Origin: Nocardioidaceae bacterium
GTDB lineage: Bacteria > Actinomycetota > Actinomycetes > Propionibacteriales > Nocardioidaceae
Reading direction: 5' to 3'
Length of the DNA stretch: 24,150 nt
Assembly (NCBI GenBank): GCA_020438665.1
Contig: JAGQUE010000467.1
Coordinates: forward strand, 1-24,150
Position 1 is the first letter of the stretch. Each line of letters opens with the position of its first letter. The translations under genes and the position numbers were made by a program. The notes under the pieces are model-generated. The model was not told the origin of the DNA, searched no databases, and saw only the letters and a list, made by a program, of their open reading frames with translations. This document shows positions 5,757-14,829 of the stretch, piece by piece.

Positions 5757-8108
5757 TCACCCGCCCGCGAGTGCGTCCAGGTCTCCGGCGGCCGAGCCTC
5801 CGAGCCCGATCGTGCTGCCGTCCACGACGACGGTCCAGTGACCGGAGCGCCAGCGAACGACGTCCTCGTCCTGAACGCGCCCGATGTCGGGCAGCGTCAC
5901 GGCAGCGGTGAAGGAGACCTCAACAGCGCCACCGCTCAGCTCCAGCGCGTCCACGTCGGCCGGGGCGGGGACGCCGGCCGCTGACGCGTCGAAGAACCGG
6001 GTGAAGCGCGTCCCGTCCCAGCGGTAGAGATCCGCGTCGTCGGCCGTGCCCTTCACGCCGGGGGGCGCCCGGTTGCCGGTCGTCGACACCACGAGGTCCC
6101 CGTTCGTCGACGCCAGGGCGTCCACGTCGCGTTCGGCGCCGGTCAGGCCCGCTCTGGAGCCGTCGAGGAACATGCGCCACCGGCCGCGTCGCAGGCGCAC
6201 GACGTCCTCGTCCTGCACCCGACCCACGCCGGGAAGCCTCAGGGGCTGCGCGAACGAGAGGAGCAGCACACCGTGCGGCCGGACCTCCAGCGCGTCGACG
6301 TCGGCCCGCCTCGGGACCCCCGCCCCGCCGGCGTCCAGCCTCGTGCGGTAGGAGGTTCCCGACCAGGCGAGCACGTCGGCGTCGTCGACCGGGCCGGTGA
6401 TGCCGGGAAGCCTCAGCGGCCCCGCGGTGGAGGCGAGGAAGGAGGGTGGCCCGAGGCTGACGGTGAGGTCGAGGGTCACCTGCTCGGTGAGGGCACCGCT
6501 GTGCCCGGTGACCACCACCGGATAGCTGCCCGGTGGCGCCGAGTCGGCCACCTCCAGCGTGACCGTCCCGGACCCGCCACCGGCCACCGTCGACGGGACG
6601 ACCGACGAGCCGGCCAGCACGCCGGGAGGACCTTCGGCGCTCAGCGTGACGGTCGCGGAGAACCCGCTGGTGGGGTTGACGTCGATGGTCGCCTGTCCCT
6701 GGCTGCCTGGCCTGAGGGACATGGCGGTGGGCGCGACCGCGAGCTCGAAGCCGGGCTCGGGGGCCGGCAGGGCGGCGTACGCCGCGGCCGCGTCGAGGAG
6801 GCCGTGGCCATAGGTGTCGTCGGCGCCGGCGCTGCCGAGGTCGGTGGCTGTGCTCTCCACGAGCTGCTCGAGGGCATCAGGGCCGAGCCCAGGACGGGCC
6901 GCGAGGAGCAGGGCGATGGCCCCGGCCACGTGCGGCGCCGCGATCGACGTGCCCGAGAGGTACTGGTAGAGCCCGTAGCGGTCGGCGGTATAGAGGTTGG
7001 TGCCCGGCGCCACGACGTCGGGGAACACGCGACTCCGGCCGCCACAGGTGCTCGGGCCGCGGCCGCTGTCGGAGCGGATCAGGTCGTTGGCGTTGACGGC
7101 GCCGACCGTGAGTGACTCGGGGTAGTTGCCGGGGCTGGCGCTCGAGGACGCCGCACCGCCGAAGTTGCCGGCGGGGAAGACCGTCAGGATGCCGGCCGCG
7201 CGCAGCGCCTGGACGTCGCTCTGGAAGGTCAGGTCGCAGCCGGGGCCGCTGCCGATGGACCAGGAGGCGTTGACCACCTGGGGTGCGTCGGGGGTACCGG
7301 GGTCACCGTCGGGGTCGAGCAGCCACTGGAAGGCCTCGTGGACCGCACTCACCGTGGACGCACCGCTGTCGTCGAAGACCCGCGCCGCGATCCACTGGGC
7401 ACCGGGCGCGGTGCCGATGGTGACGCCGCTGTCGTCGCGGCCGACGGCGACCGCGAGCGTGCCGGTGCCGTGGCCGGTGAGGTCGGTGGGCGTCGCGTGT
7501 TGCTGATAGGGGTCGAACCAGCCGGTGGAACCGCCGCGGTAGCCGGGCGCGAGGTCGGGATGGGTCACGTCGACGCCGCTGTCGAGGCTGGCCACCACCA
7601 CGCCCGCTCCGGTCTCGCCCTGGGCCCACACGTCGGGGGCGTGGACGGCGACCTGGTTGTCGGTGCCCGCGGAGACGGCGGGCACCAGCCTGATCGCATC
7701 GGGTCGCACGCTCGCGACGTCGGGACGCGCCGCGAGCCGGGCGAGCACGTCGGGGGTGGCGGACAGGGCGACGGCGTTGGTGACCCACAGGGGCCGTACG
7801 TCGCGCACCAGTCCTGCTCGGCGCCACGTGGCGACCTGGGCGAGCAGCGGGGCCTGGGTGGCCTCGGCGTGGGAGCGGAGCGTCGCGGCCACGGCTCCGG
7901 CGCTCCGGCGGTGGACCTGACGCCATCCGGCGCGCAGGTCCGCGTCCCCGACCTGGTCCCGCAGGGTGACGACGACCGTGCGCATCTCCTCGGCGCCCGG
8001 CGCGCTCCCCCGTGCCGCAGCCGGCGAGGTCGGCAACACCGCCAGCACACCCGCGAGTGCGAGCAGCAGTCGCACGGCATGCCCGGCACCGCGGCCCGAT
8101 CGCGTCAC
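5757..8108 (-). CDS. Secreted S8 subtilisin-like protease with two C-terminal repeat modules
   Basis: This 783-residue exported serine protease has a signal peptide at 1-33 (ending near SPAAA), then an N-terminal prodomain-like region to about 150. The peptidase S8 domain carries the full triad: Asp176 in VVASLDSGVDVTHPDL, His213 in LTGHGTGT and Ser388 in LSGTSIAAPHVAG. The oxyanion Asn lies in FPAGN. An Ig-like beta domain (~450-550) follows. Two tandem copies of the ~110-residue module (~555-668 and ~669-783) end the protein, with motifs ADLYRWDG, VQDEDVVRW and VDALEL. The GTG at 8108 is chosen because it gives the signal peptide and overlaps the TGA of the CopC-CopD gene by 4 nt (GTGA), implying translational coupling. 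The same modules occur in two other proteins of this operon, so it probably acts on, or is tethered with, that extracellular assembly; that role is inference. Confidence 0.88.
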   Translation of the reverse strand: MTRSGRGAGHAVRLLLALAGVLAVLPTSPAAARGSAPGAEEMRTVVVTLRDQVGDADLRAGWRQVHRRSAGAVAATLRSHAEATQAPLLAQVATWRRAGLVRDVRPLWVTNAVALSATPDVLARLAARPDVASVRPDAIRLVPAVSAGTDNQVAVHAPDVWAQGETGAGVVVASLDSGVDVTHPDLAPGYRGGSTGWFDPYQQHATPTDLTGHGTGTLAVAVGRDDSGVTIGTAPGAQWIAARVFDDSGASTVSAVHEAFQWLLDPDGDPGTPDAPQVVNASWSIGSGPGCDLTFQSDVQALRAAGILTVFPAGNFGGAASSSASPGNYPESLTVGAVNANDLIRSDSGRGPSTCGGRSRVFPDVVAPGTNLYTADRYGLYQYLSGTSIAAPHVAGAIALLLAARPGLGPDALEQLVESTATDLGSAGADDTYGHGLLDAAAAYAALPAPEPGFELAVAPTAMSLRPGSQGQATIDVNPTSGFSATVTLSAEGPPGVLAGSSVVPSTVAGGGSGTVTLEVADSAPPGSYPVVVTGHSGALTEQVTLDLTVSLGPPSFLASTAGPLRLPGITGPVDDADVLAWSGTSYRTRLDAGGAGVPRRADVDALEVRPHGVLLLSFAQPLRLPGVGRVQDEDVVRLRRGRWRMFLDGSRAGLTGAERDVDALASTNGDLVVSTTGNRAPPGVKGTADDADLYRWDGTRFTRFFDASAAGVPAPADVDALELSGGAVEVSFTAAVTLPDIGRVQDEDVVRWRSGHWTVVVDGSTIGLGGSAAGDLDALAGG
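5760..6448 (-). repeat. Two ~110-residue modules in the subtilase
   Basis: These are the tandem coding repeats at the C-terminus of the S8 protease. Copy 1 spans about 6448-6106 and copy 2 about 6105-5760. Each contains an (A)DDAD.. half ending in VDAL and a VQDEDVVR half ending in DLDAL or DVDAL. They are the most diverged of the eight copies in the window. Boundaries are approximate. Confidence 0.75.
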
Positions 8109-9967
8109 GAGGCGATCTCCTCCAGGGTGCGGTCGTCGCTGTCGGCATCCCGGCCGTCCTGAGCATCGCCGGAGCGCCGCCGGAACCGGCGCACGCCCAG
8201 GAGCAGGACGGCGACCAGGAACAGCGCGAGGCCGGAGGTGGCCACCCGCAGTGGCGTCACGTCGGCGACGGTCGGTGATGTCACGGTCCAGGCAGACAGG
8301 GTGACGGCGTCGAGGACCCCGCTGCGCCGAACGTGCACCTCGGCGGACCAACGGCCCGGCGTCAGCCCCGCCGTGCGGCCGGAGAACGTGCCGGACTCGA
8401 CCTGGGTCAGCGGGATCGTCGAGGTCCCGCTCGGGCCGGTCAGGATCACGTCCACGCCGGCGAGCGGTGCCGGCTGGGGCATGGTCACCGGCCGGATCTT
8501 GGTCTCCAGCCGGGTGCTCGCCCCGGCAGGGATGGCCTCGAAGGTCACGAACAGTCCGTCGACGTTGACGACGTGCGGGATGGTGGGGCGGGTGGCCTCG
8601 GCACGTTCCCGCGCGGTCGGCAGGCTCGTCAGGATCCCGGCCAGCAGGACGCTGACCACCAGGACCCAGGCTTCCACGCGCACCCGTCGCGCGAACCCCC
8701 GACCGCGGGCGACCCGGTCGAGCCGGCCACCGACCCGCTCACGCACGGTGGCCGCGACCCCCGGGTTGACGGCGAGCGTGTTCAGTCCGGCCAGCCCCAG
8801 GGCGAGGAGGACCAGGACGACCTTGCCGGAGACGGCGAGCCCATAGCGGGTGTCCACGAGCTCCGACATGCCCGGAACGTAGCGACCCGTCTGATACAGG
8901 CCGGTGGCCAGGAGAACCGTCGAGGCCGCCGCGGCGCGGGCACTGTAGGCCCGCCACACCGGCGCCATGGGGACCGCCTCCACCGTCGGCTCGCGACGTC
9001 GCGGCAACACCCTCGCCGCCAGGATGACGAGGCCACCGGCCCAGACCCCCGCCGCGATCACGTGGGCGGCGCCCAGCAGGGCGGCGGGCACGGTGACGCC
9101 GGGCAGGGTGCCCGAGTGGCCGGCGAACGCGCGCAGCACCACCGCGGAGGACAGGGCCACCAGCGCGGCGCGACGCGCCTGGGGGCGGTCGGCTCCCCGG
9201 GAGCCCCACCGCCAGACGGCGACGGCGGCCACGACGAGGGCGACCTCCCGCAGACTCCACAGCCAGCCCCAGGAGGTGGCCGCGAGTGTGGACAGGGTCT
9301 GGTCGAGCCAGATGCCGAGCGGCATGCCCCACTGCCACGTCTTCAGCAGCGGCGTCAGCACGCCCGCATAGACGGTCGCGAGCACAGCCAGGCGGGCCGA
9401 GGAGCGGACCCGGGCACGCATCCGCTCGCCCGGGTCTCCCGCCCGGGCGAGCACGGAGCCACCGACACTGAGCGCACCGAGGGCCAGCAGCGTCGCGCCC
9501 AGGTCGAACCAGGTCAGCAGGGTCAGGTCCGGCCGGGACCCCGTGCTCGCGTCGACGGACGCGGGGAACATCCCGACGCCGAAGACCAGCACCCCCGACG
9601 TCGAGTGCCCGTCCACCATCGACAGGGTGTGCCACTCCAGCACGTAGGTGCCGCGGTCGAGCGGGGGCACCGTCAGCCGGACCACCTCGTCGCCCTCGAC
9701 GCCGGCGATCTCACCGGTGACCCGCAGCCCTTCGGGCGTGCGCAGCACGAAGCTGCTCGAGGAGAGGTTGATGCGCTCGCCGTACCAGAGCGTGATGTCG
9801 GCGCGCCCCACCGGGACCGTCCCGCCCGGCGGCGGGTCGGACCGGACCACCTCGGAGTGCGCCGAGGCCGGCGAGGCGACCCCGAGGACCAGGCCCGCGA
9901 GCAGGAACAGGGCAGCAAGACCGGCCGCCAGGAGACGGCCGGTCCTGCTCCCCCGATGGCGGCTCAC
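8105..9967 (-). CDS. CopC-CopD fusion, copper binding and transport
   Basis: This 620-residue protein is predicted to bind copper outside the membrane and move it across. After a signal peptide (1-36) the mature N-terminus begins with His37. That residue, with Asp119 and His121 in SMVDGHSTSG, makes the typical CopC Cu(II) site in a ~95-residue beta-barrel. About eight CopD transmembrane helices follow, with HVIAAGVWAGGL, ATGLYQTGRY and YGLAVSGKVVLVLLALGL. An extracytoplasmic beta domain and one more C-terminal helix (LALFLVAVLLLGV) end the protein. The GTG at 9967 gives the signal peptide and overlaps the upstream gene's stop by 4 nt. A 4-nt overlap also couples it to the downstream protease. 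Its place among cupredoxin genes suggests copper supply for the oxidase. CopCD is commonly linked to copper import, but direction cannot be read from sequence. Confidence 0.88.
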   Translation of the reverse strand: MSRHRGSRTGRLLAAGLAALFLLAGLVLGVASPASAHSEVVRSDPPPGGTVPVGRADITLWYGERINLSSSSFVLRTPEGLRVTGEIAGVEGDEVVRLTVPPLDRGTYVLEWHTLSMVDGHSTSGVLVFGVGMFPASVDASTGSRPDLTLLTWFDLGATLLALGALSVGGSVLARAGDPGERMRARVRSSARLAVLATVYAGVLTPLLKTWQWGMPLGIWLDQTLSTLAATSWGWLWSLREVALVVAAVAVWRWGSRGADRPQARRAALVALSSAVVLRAFAGHSGTLPGVTVPAALLGAAHVIAAGVWAGGLVILAARVLPRRREPTVEAVPMAPVWRAYSARAAAASTVLLATGLYQTGRYVPGMSELVDTRYGLAVSGKVVLVLLALGLAGLNTLAVNPGVAATVRERVGGRLDRVARGRGFARRVRVEAWVLVVSVLLAGILTSLPTARERAEATRPTIPHVVNVDGLFVTFEAIPAGASTRLETKIRPVTMPQPAPLAGVDVILTGPSGTSTIPLTQVESGTFSGRTAGLTPGRWSAEVHVRRSGVLDAVTLSAWTVTSPTVADVTPLRVATSGLALFLVAVLLLGVRRFRRRSGDAQDGRDADSDDRTLEEIAS

Positions 9968-10473
9968 TGCTGGACCGCGATGTGTTCCAGTCGGGCGTCG
10001 CCGATGACGAGGGTCACCTCGTCGCCGCCGTGCAGCGCGTTGTTGGCGTTGGCGAGCAGGAAGAAGTACGTCGCCCCGAGCTGGAGCTGTCCCGAGTGGC
10101 GATGCGGCGGCGCCGACATCACGATGGTCCTGCCCGACTCCTCGTCGACCAGTGCCGGCGCGAGGTCCTCGTCGTGCAGGATCGGGCTGGCCTTGTCGGC
10201 GTCGACCACCTGGTAGCGCAGCTCCACCAGCCCGCCGGCCGCCGTGACCGCCACCAGGTTGACGTCGATCCCATAGCGGGCCGCCATCCCCTCCCGTGTC
10301 ACCGAGCTGGTCCCCCACCGGACGTCCGTGGACTTGTGGCGGTACCACTGCCAGCCCCCGAACATCGCCAGGAACACAGATGCGGCCATGAGAAGCGCAA
10401 GCCAGCGCCGCCGCTGGGGGGGTGCGACTGCCTCTGTCGCCGGCGGCGCTGGCTTGCTGATCTGGACGGTCAT
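9964..10473 (-). CDS. Membrane-anchored protein of unknown function in the copper operon
   Basis: This 169-residue protein belongs to no family I can name. A Pro/Ala-rich cytoplasmic tail (1-20) precedes a single transmembrane segment (~24-42, LALLMAASVFLAMFGGWQW). The extracytoplasmic ~125 residues look all-beta, with VNLVAVTAAGGLVELRYQV, a LVDEESGRT stretch and TYFFLLANANNAL. APPHRHSGQL (~120-129) contributes two closely spaced His residues that could touch metal. There are no cysteines. The start at 10473 has GGAG seven bases upstream. It is 25 nt from the cupredoxin gene before it and overlaps the CopC-CopD gene by 4 nt (GTGA), so it is almost certainly part of the copper operon. A chaperone or adaptor role between CopC-CopD and the oxidase proteins is a guess from position. 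Confidence 0.75.
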   Translation of the reverse strand: MTVQISKPAPPATEAVAPPQRRRWLALLMAASVFLAMFGGWQWYRHKSTDVRWGTSSVTREGMAARYGIDVNLVAVTAAGGLVELRYQVVDADKASPILHDEDLAPALVDEESGRTIVMSAPPHRHSGQLQLGATYFFLLANANNALHGGDEVTLVIGDARLEHIAVQQ

Positions 10474-10498
10474 CTCGTTCTCCTCGGTCCTCTGGACG

Positions 10499-13486
10499 TC
10501 ACGGCAGGTCGAACGCGTCGATGTCGAGGTTGTTGCTCGTCAACCCGTGCGCCGTGCCGTCGAAGTAGACCGACCACGTGCTGCCGTTGCGATAGACCAC
10601 GTCCTCGTCCTGGACGTTGCCCAGCCCGGGAGTCGCCGTGTTGGTGGCGGTGAAGGAGAGGTAGAGGTGGGTCGGGTCGACCCAGACCACTCCGTCGACG
10701 TTCGCCGCTGCCGGCAGGCCCACCACGTTGGCGTTGAACACGCGGGAATAGCTGTTCCCGCCGTTCCACCGGTAGATGTCGGCGTCGTCGGCCGCCCCAC
10801 CCAGACCCGGCGGGTTGGTGTTCCCGCGGGTGGAGAAGAACAGCGTTCCGACATCGGACACGTTGATGGCGTCGATGTCGCGGTTGTTGCCCGTGAGCCC
10901 GTGCGCCGTGCCGTTGAAGAACATCTCCCAGTGGTCGCCGTTGTAGAACAGGACGTCCTCGTCCTGCACGGTGCCCACCCCCGGCACGAAGGTGTTGTTG
11001 GGCGACAGCGACACATAGAAGTGGGTGGCGTCGACGCGGCTGTAACCGTCCACGTTGGCGCTTCCCAGCAGCTGGCCGTCGGAGACGCCGTCCCACACCC
11101 GGCTGTGGACCGAGCCGTCCCACTGGTAGATGTCGGCGTTGTCGGCTGTCCCCCCGGCCCCGGGCGGGTTGCTGTTGCCCAGTGTCGAGTAGAACAGCGG
11201 CGCGGTGACCACGAACGACACCGACACCGGCGCGCTCCAGTTGCCGGCCACGTCCAGGGCCCGGACCTTCATCACCCGGTTGCCTTCAGCCAGCCCGCGG
11301 ACATCCACCTGGCCGGAGAAGGTCCACGGACCCGACCCGGAGACGGTGAGCGCGGTGCCGTTGCCCTGCCCGGGGTCGGTGCCGACGAAGGCCTCCGCCG
11401 CCACGACGCTCGTCGCGGCGTCGTTCGCCGTCCCCGAGACCGTGACCTGACCGGCACCCTGGGTCGGGTCGGGGGACACGCTCGCGGTCACGGTGGGCGC
11501 CGTCTTGTCGACCAGGATCGTCGTGCTGTCGGTCGATCCCCAGTTGCCGGCTGCGTCACGGGCGTGCACATAGATGGTGTGCGTGCCGTTGCTCAGCGCC
11601 TTGATCGTGGCGAGCGGGATGTCGGCATAGCCGCCCTCGGACTGGTCGTTGAAGAACCCGTCACTGGCCAGCAGCGGGATGCCTGAGCCGTTGGCACCGA
11701 CGGTGTCGATGAAGGCCTCGGCCCTGCTGATGGTCGTGTTGGTCACGCCGGAGGCGTCCGTCATCGTCGTCGCCGACACCCGCACCGCCTGGACGGTGGC
11801 ACTGAACGGGATGGTCCCGTTGTTGGGCGTCGGGTCGGCCTGGACCCCGGAGGTGGTGGGCGCGGTCAGGTCGACCACCAGGTTGACCGCGATGGCGTCA
11901 CCCCAGTTGCCCTGGCTGTCCTGGGCGTGGATGAACACGGGGTGCTCCCCCTCGGCGAGAGTGCCGATGACGGAGGCGGGGATCGTGGCGTCGAGGCTGG
12001 CGATCGGCGCGTCGGCGTTGACCGTCATCGTCTCGCCCAGGCCGTCGGTGCCCACCGTGTCGATGAAGTACTCGGCTGCCTGGATGTGGCTGTTGCCCGA
12101 CGCGGTGTCATCGGCGGTCGCGGTGATGTCGATGGCATCGTCACCATTGGTGATGGCCGGCGCCAGGGTGGGCGACAGCGTGGTCGGTCCGCCCGGGTCG
12201 GCGCCGGTGGCGAGCACCGAGCTCAGCGGGCCCCAGTTGCCGTTGCCGTCCTGGGCTCGCACATAGAGCGCGTGCTGGCCGCTGCCGATGGCGACGGAGG
12301 CGTCGGCCTGCTCACTGACAGCGTCGAACGCGCCGTCGTGGGCCGCCATGGCGGCGCCGGCGACCGTCACGTCATCGAGGTAGAACTCGACTCCGGCGAT
12401 GGCGGCATCGCCGCGGCCGGTGTCGTCGGCCACGGCCGTCAGCGTGGCGCCGTCATAGAGCACGTCGCTGAGCACGGGGCCCAGCGTGTCTCCGGAAGCG
12501 GGCGCGTTGGTGACGTCGATCGTGGTGAACATGCCGCCCTGGATGCCGGTGCGGTTGTTGTGGAGCAGGCCGCTGGCGTCATAGACAGCGAGCTGCTGGC
12601 CGCCGGCGAGGGACGGCGCGGTGATGATCGCATCGGCCGTCTGGCCGGGGCCGATGGTCTCGGCCGTGTAGTGGCGGTCGTAGTCGAGCCGGCTGCCGTC
12701 CAGAGCCACGACGGTCTGTCCGGCCCCCAGCACGCCCATGGAGTGATAGACCATCCCGGCGTTGACATAGCGCAGCAGCACCCTGTCCCCGCCGGACGCT
12801 GAGATCGGCGCGGTGTCGGGGTGGGCGCGGCCGTTGATGAGGGTGTACTTGGGCGCGAACGAGCGCATGTCGAACGCGCCCTTGTCGGCCGCGTTGTTGA
12901 GCGCCGGGTCGATCTCGCCCAGGAGCATCACCTGGTCCACGTCGAACGCCGTGGCGGCGTCGGCGTAGGCCCGACCGGCGGTCGCGGGGTGCACGACCAG
13001 CGCGCCATAGAGACCCATCGCGACCTGGTGCTCGGTGCCGCCGGGCACGCTGCTCAGCAGGCCGGCCTCGTAGAGATAGGTGCCCGCTTGGTCGACGTGC
13101 ACGGTGTAGGTGGTGTCGCCCCCGTTCGGCACACCCTCGAGGTCGGGTGCGACCTGTTGCCCCTGGAACAGCAGCGAGGTGCGCTCACCGATCCCGTTGT
13201 GCAGCGTGATGGTGAGGTCGTCCCCCTCGGTGGCCTCGAGCACCGGGCCCCCCGGAGCCGTCGGGGCCGAGCCGTCGAGGGTGTAGCCCCACACCGGCAG
13301 GGTCGCCGCGGATCCGGGCAGCGTGGTGCTGCCGACCTCCGCGTAGAGGTCATAGCTGACCGTGGCGGCGGCGGCCGGGGAGGCCGGTCCGGCGAGGGCC
13401 CCGGCCAGGGCCAGTCCGGCACCGGTCAGCGCGGCGGCGAGTGACCGCCCCCGGGTCGGGCGGCGAGTGGTCATCTGATGCGACAT
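10499..13486 (-). CDS. Cupredoxin-fold multicopper oxidase paralogue without copper ligands, with Ig-like domains and two repeat modules
   Basis: This is a 995-residue secreted protein. The signal peptide covers 1-40 (to SPAAAATV). Two multicopper-oxidase-like cupredoxin domains follow (~41-200 and ~215-330), joined by LINGRAHPDT, the linker motif shared with the two preceding genes. The copper positions are lost: SLLFQGQ replaces HxxHxH, and YEAG replaces the Tyr/Trp-HCH position. The second domain likewise lacks HxH pairs. Four Ig-like repeats follow at about 110-residue spacing, each ending in a motif such as VRAQDGNGNWG or VRALDVAGNWS (~410, 520, 642, 743). The last ~230 residues are two copies of the module shared with the scaffold and protease, ending VDAFDLP-like at the stop. 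ATG 13486 is chosen: a G-rich AGGTGGGG precedes it and the signal peptide starts there. The gap to the upstream gene is 17 nt. A structural or docking role is inferred. Confidence 0.82.
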   Translation of the reverse strand: MSHQMTTRRPTRGRSLAAALTGAGLALAGALAGPASPAAAATVSYDLYAEVGSTTLPGSAATLPVWGYTLDGSAPTAPGGPVLEATEGDDLTITLHNGIGERTSLLFQGQQVAPDLEGVPNGGDTTYTVHVDQAGTYLYEAGLLSSVPGGTEHQVAMGLYGALVVHPATAGRAYADAATAFDVDQVMLLGEIDPALNNAADKGAFDMRSFAPKYTLINGRAHPDTAPISASGGDRVLLRYVNAGMVYHSMGVLGAGQTVVALDGSRLDYDRHYTAETIGPGQTADAIITAPSLAGGQQLAVYDASGLLHNNRTGIQGGMFTTIDVTNAPASGDTLGPVLSDVLYDGATLTAVADDTGRGDAAIAGVEFYLDDVTVAGAAMAAHDGAFDAVSEQADASVAIGSGQHALYVRAQDGNGNWGPLSSVLATGADPGGPTTLSPTLAPAITNGDDAIDITATADDTASGNSHIQAAEYFIDTVGTDGLGETMTVNADAPIASLDATIPASVIGTLAEGEHPVFIHAQDSQGNWGDAIAVNLVVDLTAPTTSGVQADPTPNNGTIPFSATVQAVRVSATTMTDASGVTNTTISRAEAFIDTVGANGSGIPLLASDGFFNDQSEGGYADIPLATIKALSNGTHTIYVHARDAAGNWGSTDSTTILVDKTAPTVTASVSPDPTQGAGQVTVSGTANDAATSVVAAEAFVGTDPGQGNGTALTVSGSGPWTFSGQVDVRGLAEGNRVMKVRALDVAGNWSAPVSVSFVVTAPLFYSTLGNSNPPGAGGTADNADIYQWDGSVHSRVWDGVSDGQLLGSANVDGYSRVDATHFYVSLSPNNTFVPGVGTVQDEDVLFYNGDHWEMFFNGTAHGLTGNNRDIDAINVSDVGTLFFSTRGNTNPPGLGGAADDADIYRWNGGNSYSRVFNANVVGLPAAANVDGVVWVDPTHLYLSFTATNTATPGLGNVQDEDVVYRNGSTWSVYFDGTAHGLTSNNLDIDAFDLP
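10502..11200 (-). repeat. Two ~110-residue modules in the third cupredoxin protein
   Basis: Copy 1 spans about 11200-10853 and copy 2 about 10852-10502. Copy 1 is closest to copy 3 of the giant scaffold and copy 2 to copy 4. At DNA level 10893-10937 and 16625-16669 match at 44 of 45 positions by my reading. Confidence 0.85.
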
Positions 13487-13503
13487 GGTCGTCCCCACCT
13501 CTC

Positions 13504-14829
13504 TCAGCACTGGTTCGGTTGCGGCGGGTCGATCCGCATATAGGTGATGGGGCCGGTCATCGTCACGCCCCAGGAGGTGATCTGGAACAGGGCGTGGTTG
13601 TGGCTGATGATGTAGTACTCACCGCACTGGTTGAGCGTGGGTGTGCCGACCGGCAGGGTCTCCTTGGAGCCCAGGTAGGGGCTGCCGCTGTAGAACGTGC
13701 CGATCACCGAGTTGGCGAGGCTGGGCACCGTCACCGGCACCGGGTTGTCCGGGCTGTAGTCCTCGGCGTCGTACCACCGGAACCGGACGTCCCACGTCTG
13801 GCCGGGACCGATGTTGATGTCGAACTTCTCGAACGAGAGGTCCTCACCGCCGGGCCCTTCGAGCGGGTTCCCGTCGCGCCCGATCACCCGGCCGTTGTTG
13901 CCATGGGGGTGCATCGGGTAGTCCTCGGTGCCGACGTTGAGGTAGCGCGCCAGCGAGTAGTCCGGGTGGTCGGCGGCGTCGTAGGGGTAGATCTGCGCGA
14001 GCGCTCCGTAGGGCTGCGACGGGAGCCACTCGGCGCCGTTGTCGGCGATCGAGTCGGGGAAGCCGCGGCCGTTGATGAGCCAGTAGCGCGGGTGGTAGTT
14101 GTTCATGTTGAAGCTCTTGCCCTGCTCGACCGCCTGATGCTGGTAGGGGTCGATCTCCGACAGCAGCACCATGAACTCCTCGGTGGGGTCGAAGCTGCTG
14201 TCCGCCCGGTTGTAGGCGTGGTCATCGCCCGCGGCCGGTCGCACGATGAGTGCCCCGAACAAGCCCATCTGGACCTGCTTCTCCGGGTTGGTGCCCGACT
14301 CGTAGAGGAAGGTCCCGGGGTGGTCTGCGGCGAACGTGTAGGTCATCGTGCCGCCACCGGCCTGCGCCGTGGTCGTCGACGAGGTCAGCTGCCCCTGTCC
14401 GTCGAACTCGGGACCGGCCGGCACGCCGTCGGCCAAGACGTCGTGCTGGCCCGGGAAGGCCACCGAGACCGGCTCGGCGAGGGTGTTGTGCAAGATCACC
14501 GTGACCTCGTCGCCCTCGTTGACGCACAGCACGGGCCCGGGGTGCTGGAAGTCGTCGAACCCGGCCGAGAAGCCCCACATGAAGGCGGTGTTGCCGTCGG
14601 GCAGGCTGATGTAGCCGGTCTTGGTGGTCAGGTCGAAGATCGGGTGCGTCGCGTCTCCACCGGACCCGGCGGTGCACACGATCCCGACGTCGGGGACGGT
14701 CACCGCGGCCGCGCGGGGCACATGGGTGAAGACGGCCAGCGCCGACGAGACCACGGCGAAAGCGGCCAGGAGGCGGCGGCGCCGCGACCGGAGGTCCACG
14801 GCGACGGCCCGGGTGCGTGCGGTGTTCAT
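13504..14829 (-). CDS. Two-domain multicopper oxidase-like protein with second-domain trinuclear ligands only
   Basis: This 441-residue secreted cupredoxin protein has a Sec signal with an Arg-rich start (1-42, to PRAAAV). Domain 1 (~50-195) lacks copper ligands: SVAFPGQ stands for HxxHxH, and LYESG for WHCH. Domain 2 (~225-441), after LINGRGFPDS, keeps two His-X-His pairs, His307/His309 in YPMHPHG and His410/His412 in ISHNHALFQ. These align with the trinuclear-centre ligands of multicopper oxidases. The type 1 positions are replaced by Tyr304, Asn411 and Gln416. Taken alone it could not form a complete trinuclear centre. The preceding gene lacks exactly these ligands and has the complementary set, and the two genes overlap by 4 nt (ATGA), so they should be made together in similar amounts. 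A hetero-oligomeric oxidase is inferred. A nitrite reductase-type assignment does not fit the ligand pattern. Confidence 0.85.
   Translation of the reverse strand: MNTARTRAVAVDLRSRRRRLLAAFAVVSSALAVFTHVPRAAAVTVPDVGIVCTAGSGGDATHPIFDLTTKTGYISLPDGNTAFMWGFSAGFDDFQHPGPVLCVNEGDEVTVILHNTLAEPVSVAFPGQHDVLADGVPAGPEFDGQGQLTSSTTTAQAGGGTMTYTFAADHPGTFLYESGTNPEKQVQMGLFGALIVRPAAGDDHAYNRADSSFDPTEEFMVLLSEIDPYQHQAVEQGKSFNMNNYHPRYWLINGRGFPDSIADNGAEWLPSQPYGALAQIYPYDAADHPDYSLARYLNVGTEDYPMHPHGNNGRVIGRDGNPLEGPGGEDLSFEKFDINIGPGQTWDVRFRWYDAEDYSPDNPVPVTVPSLANSVIGTFYSGSPYLGSKETLPVGTPTLNQCGEYYIISHNHALFQITSWGVTMTGPITYMRIDPPQPNQC

Noticed and set aside
8333..10216. 627-codon plus-strand open frame opposite the CopC-CopD gene
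   Set aside because: It has no membrane segment or recognisable domain and repetitive polar composition. The minus strand encodes an unmistakable CopC-CopD.
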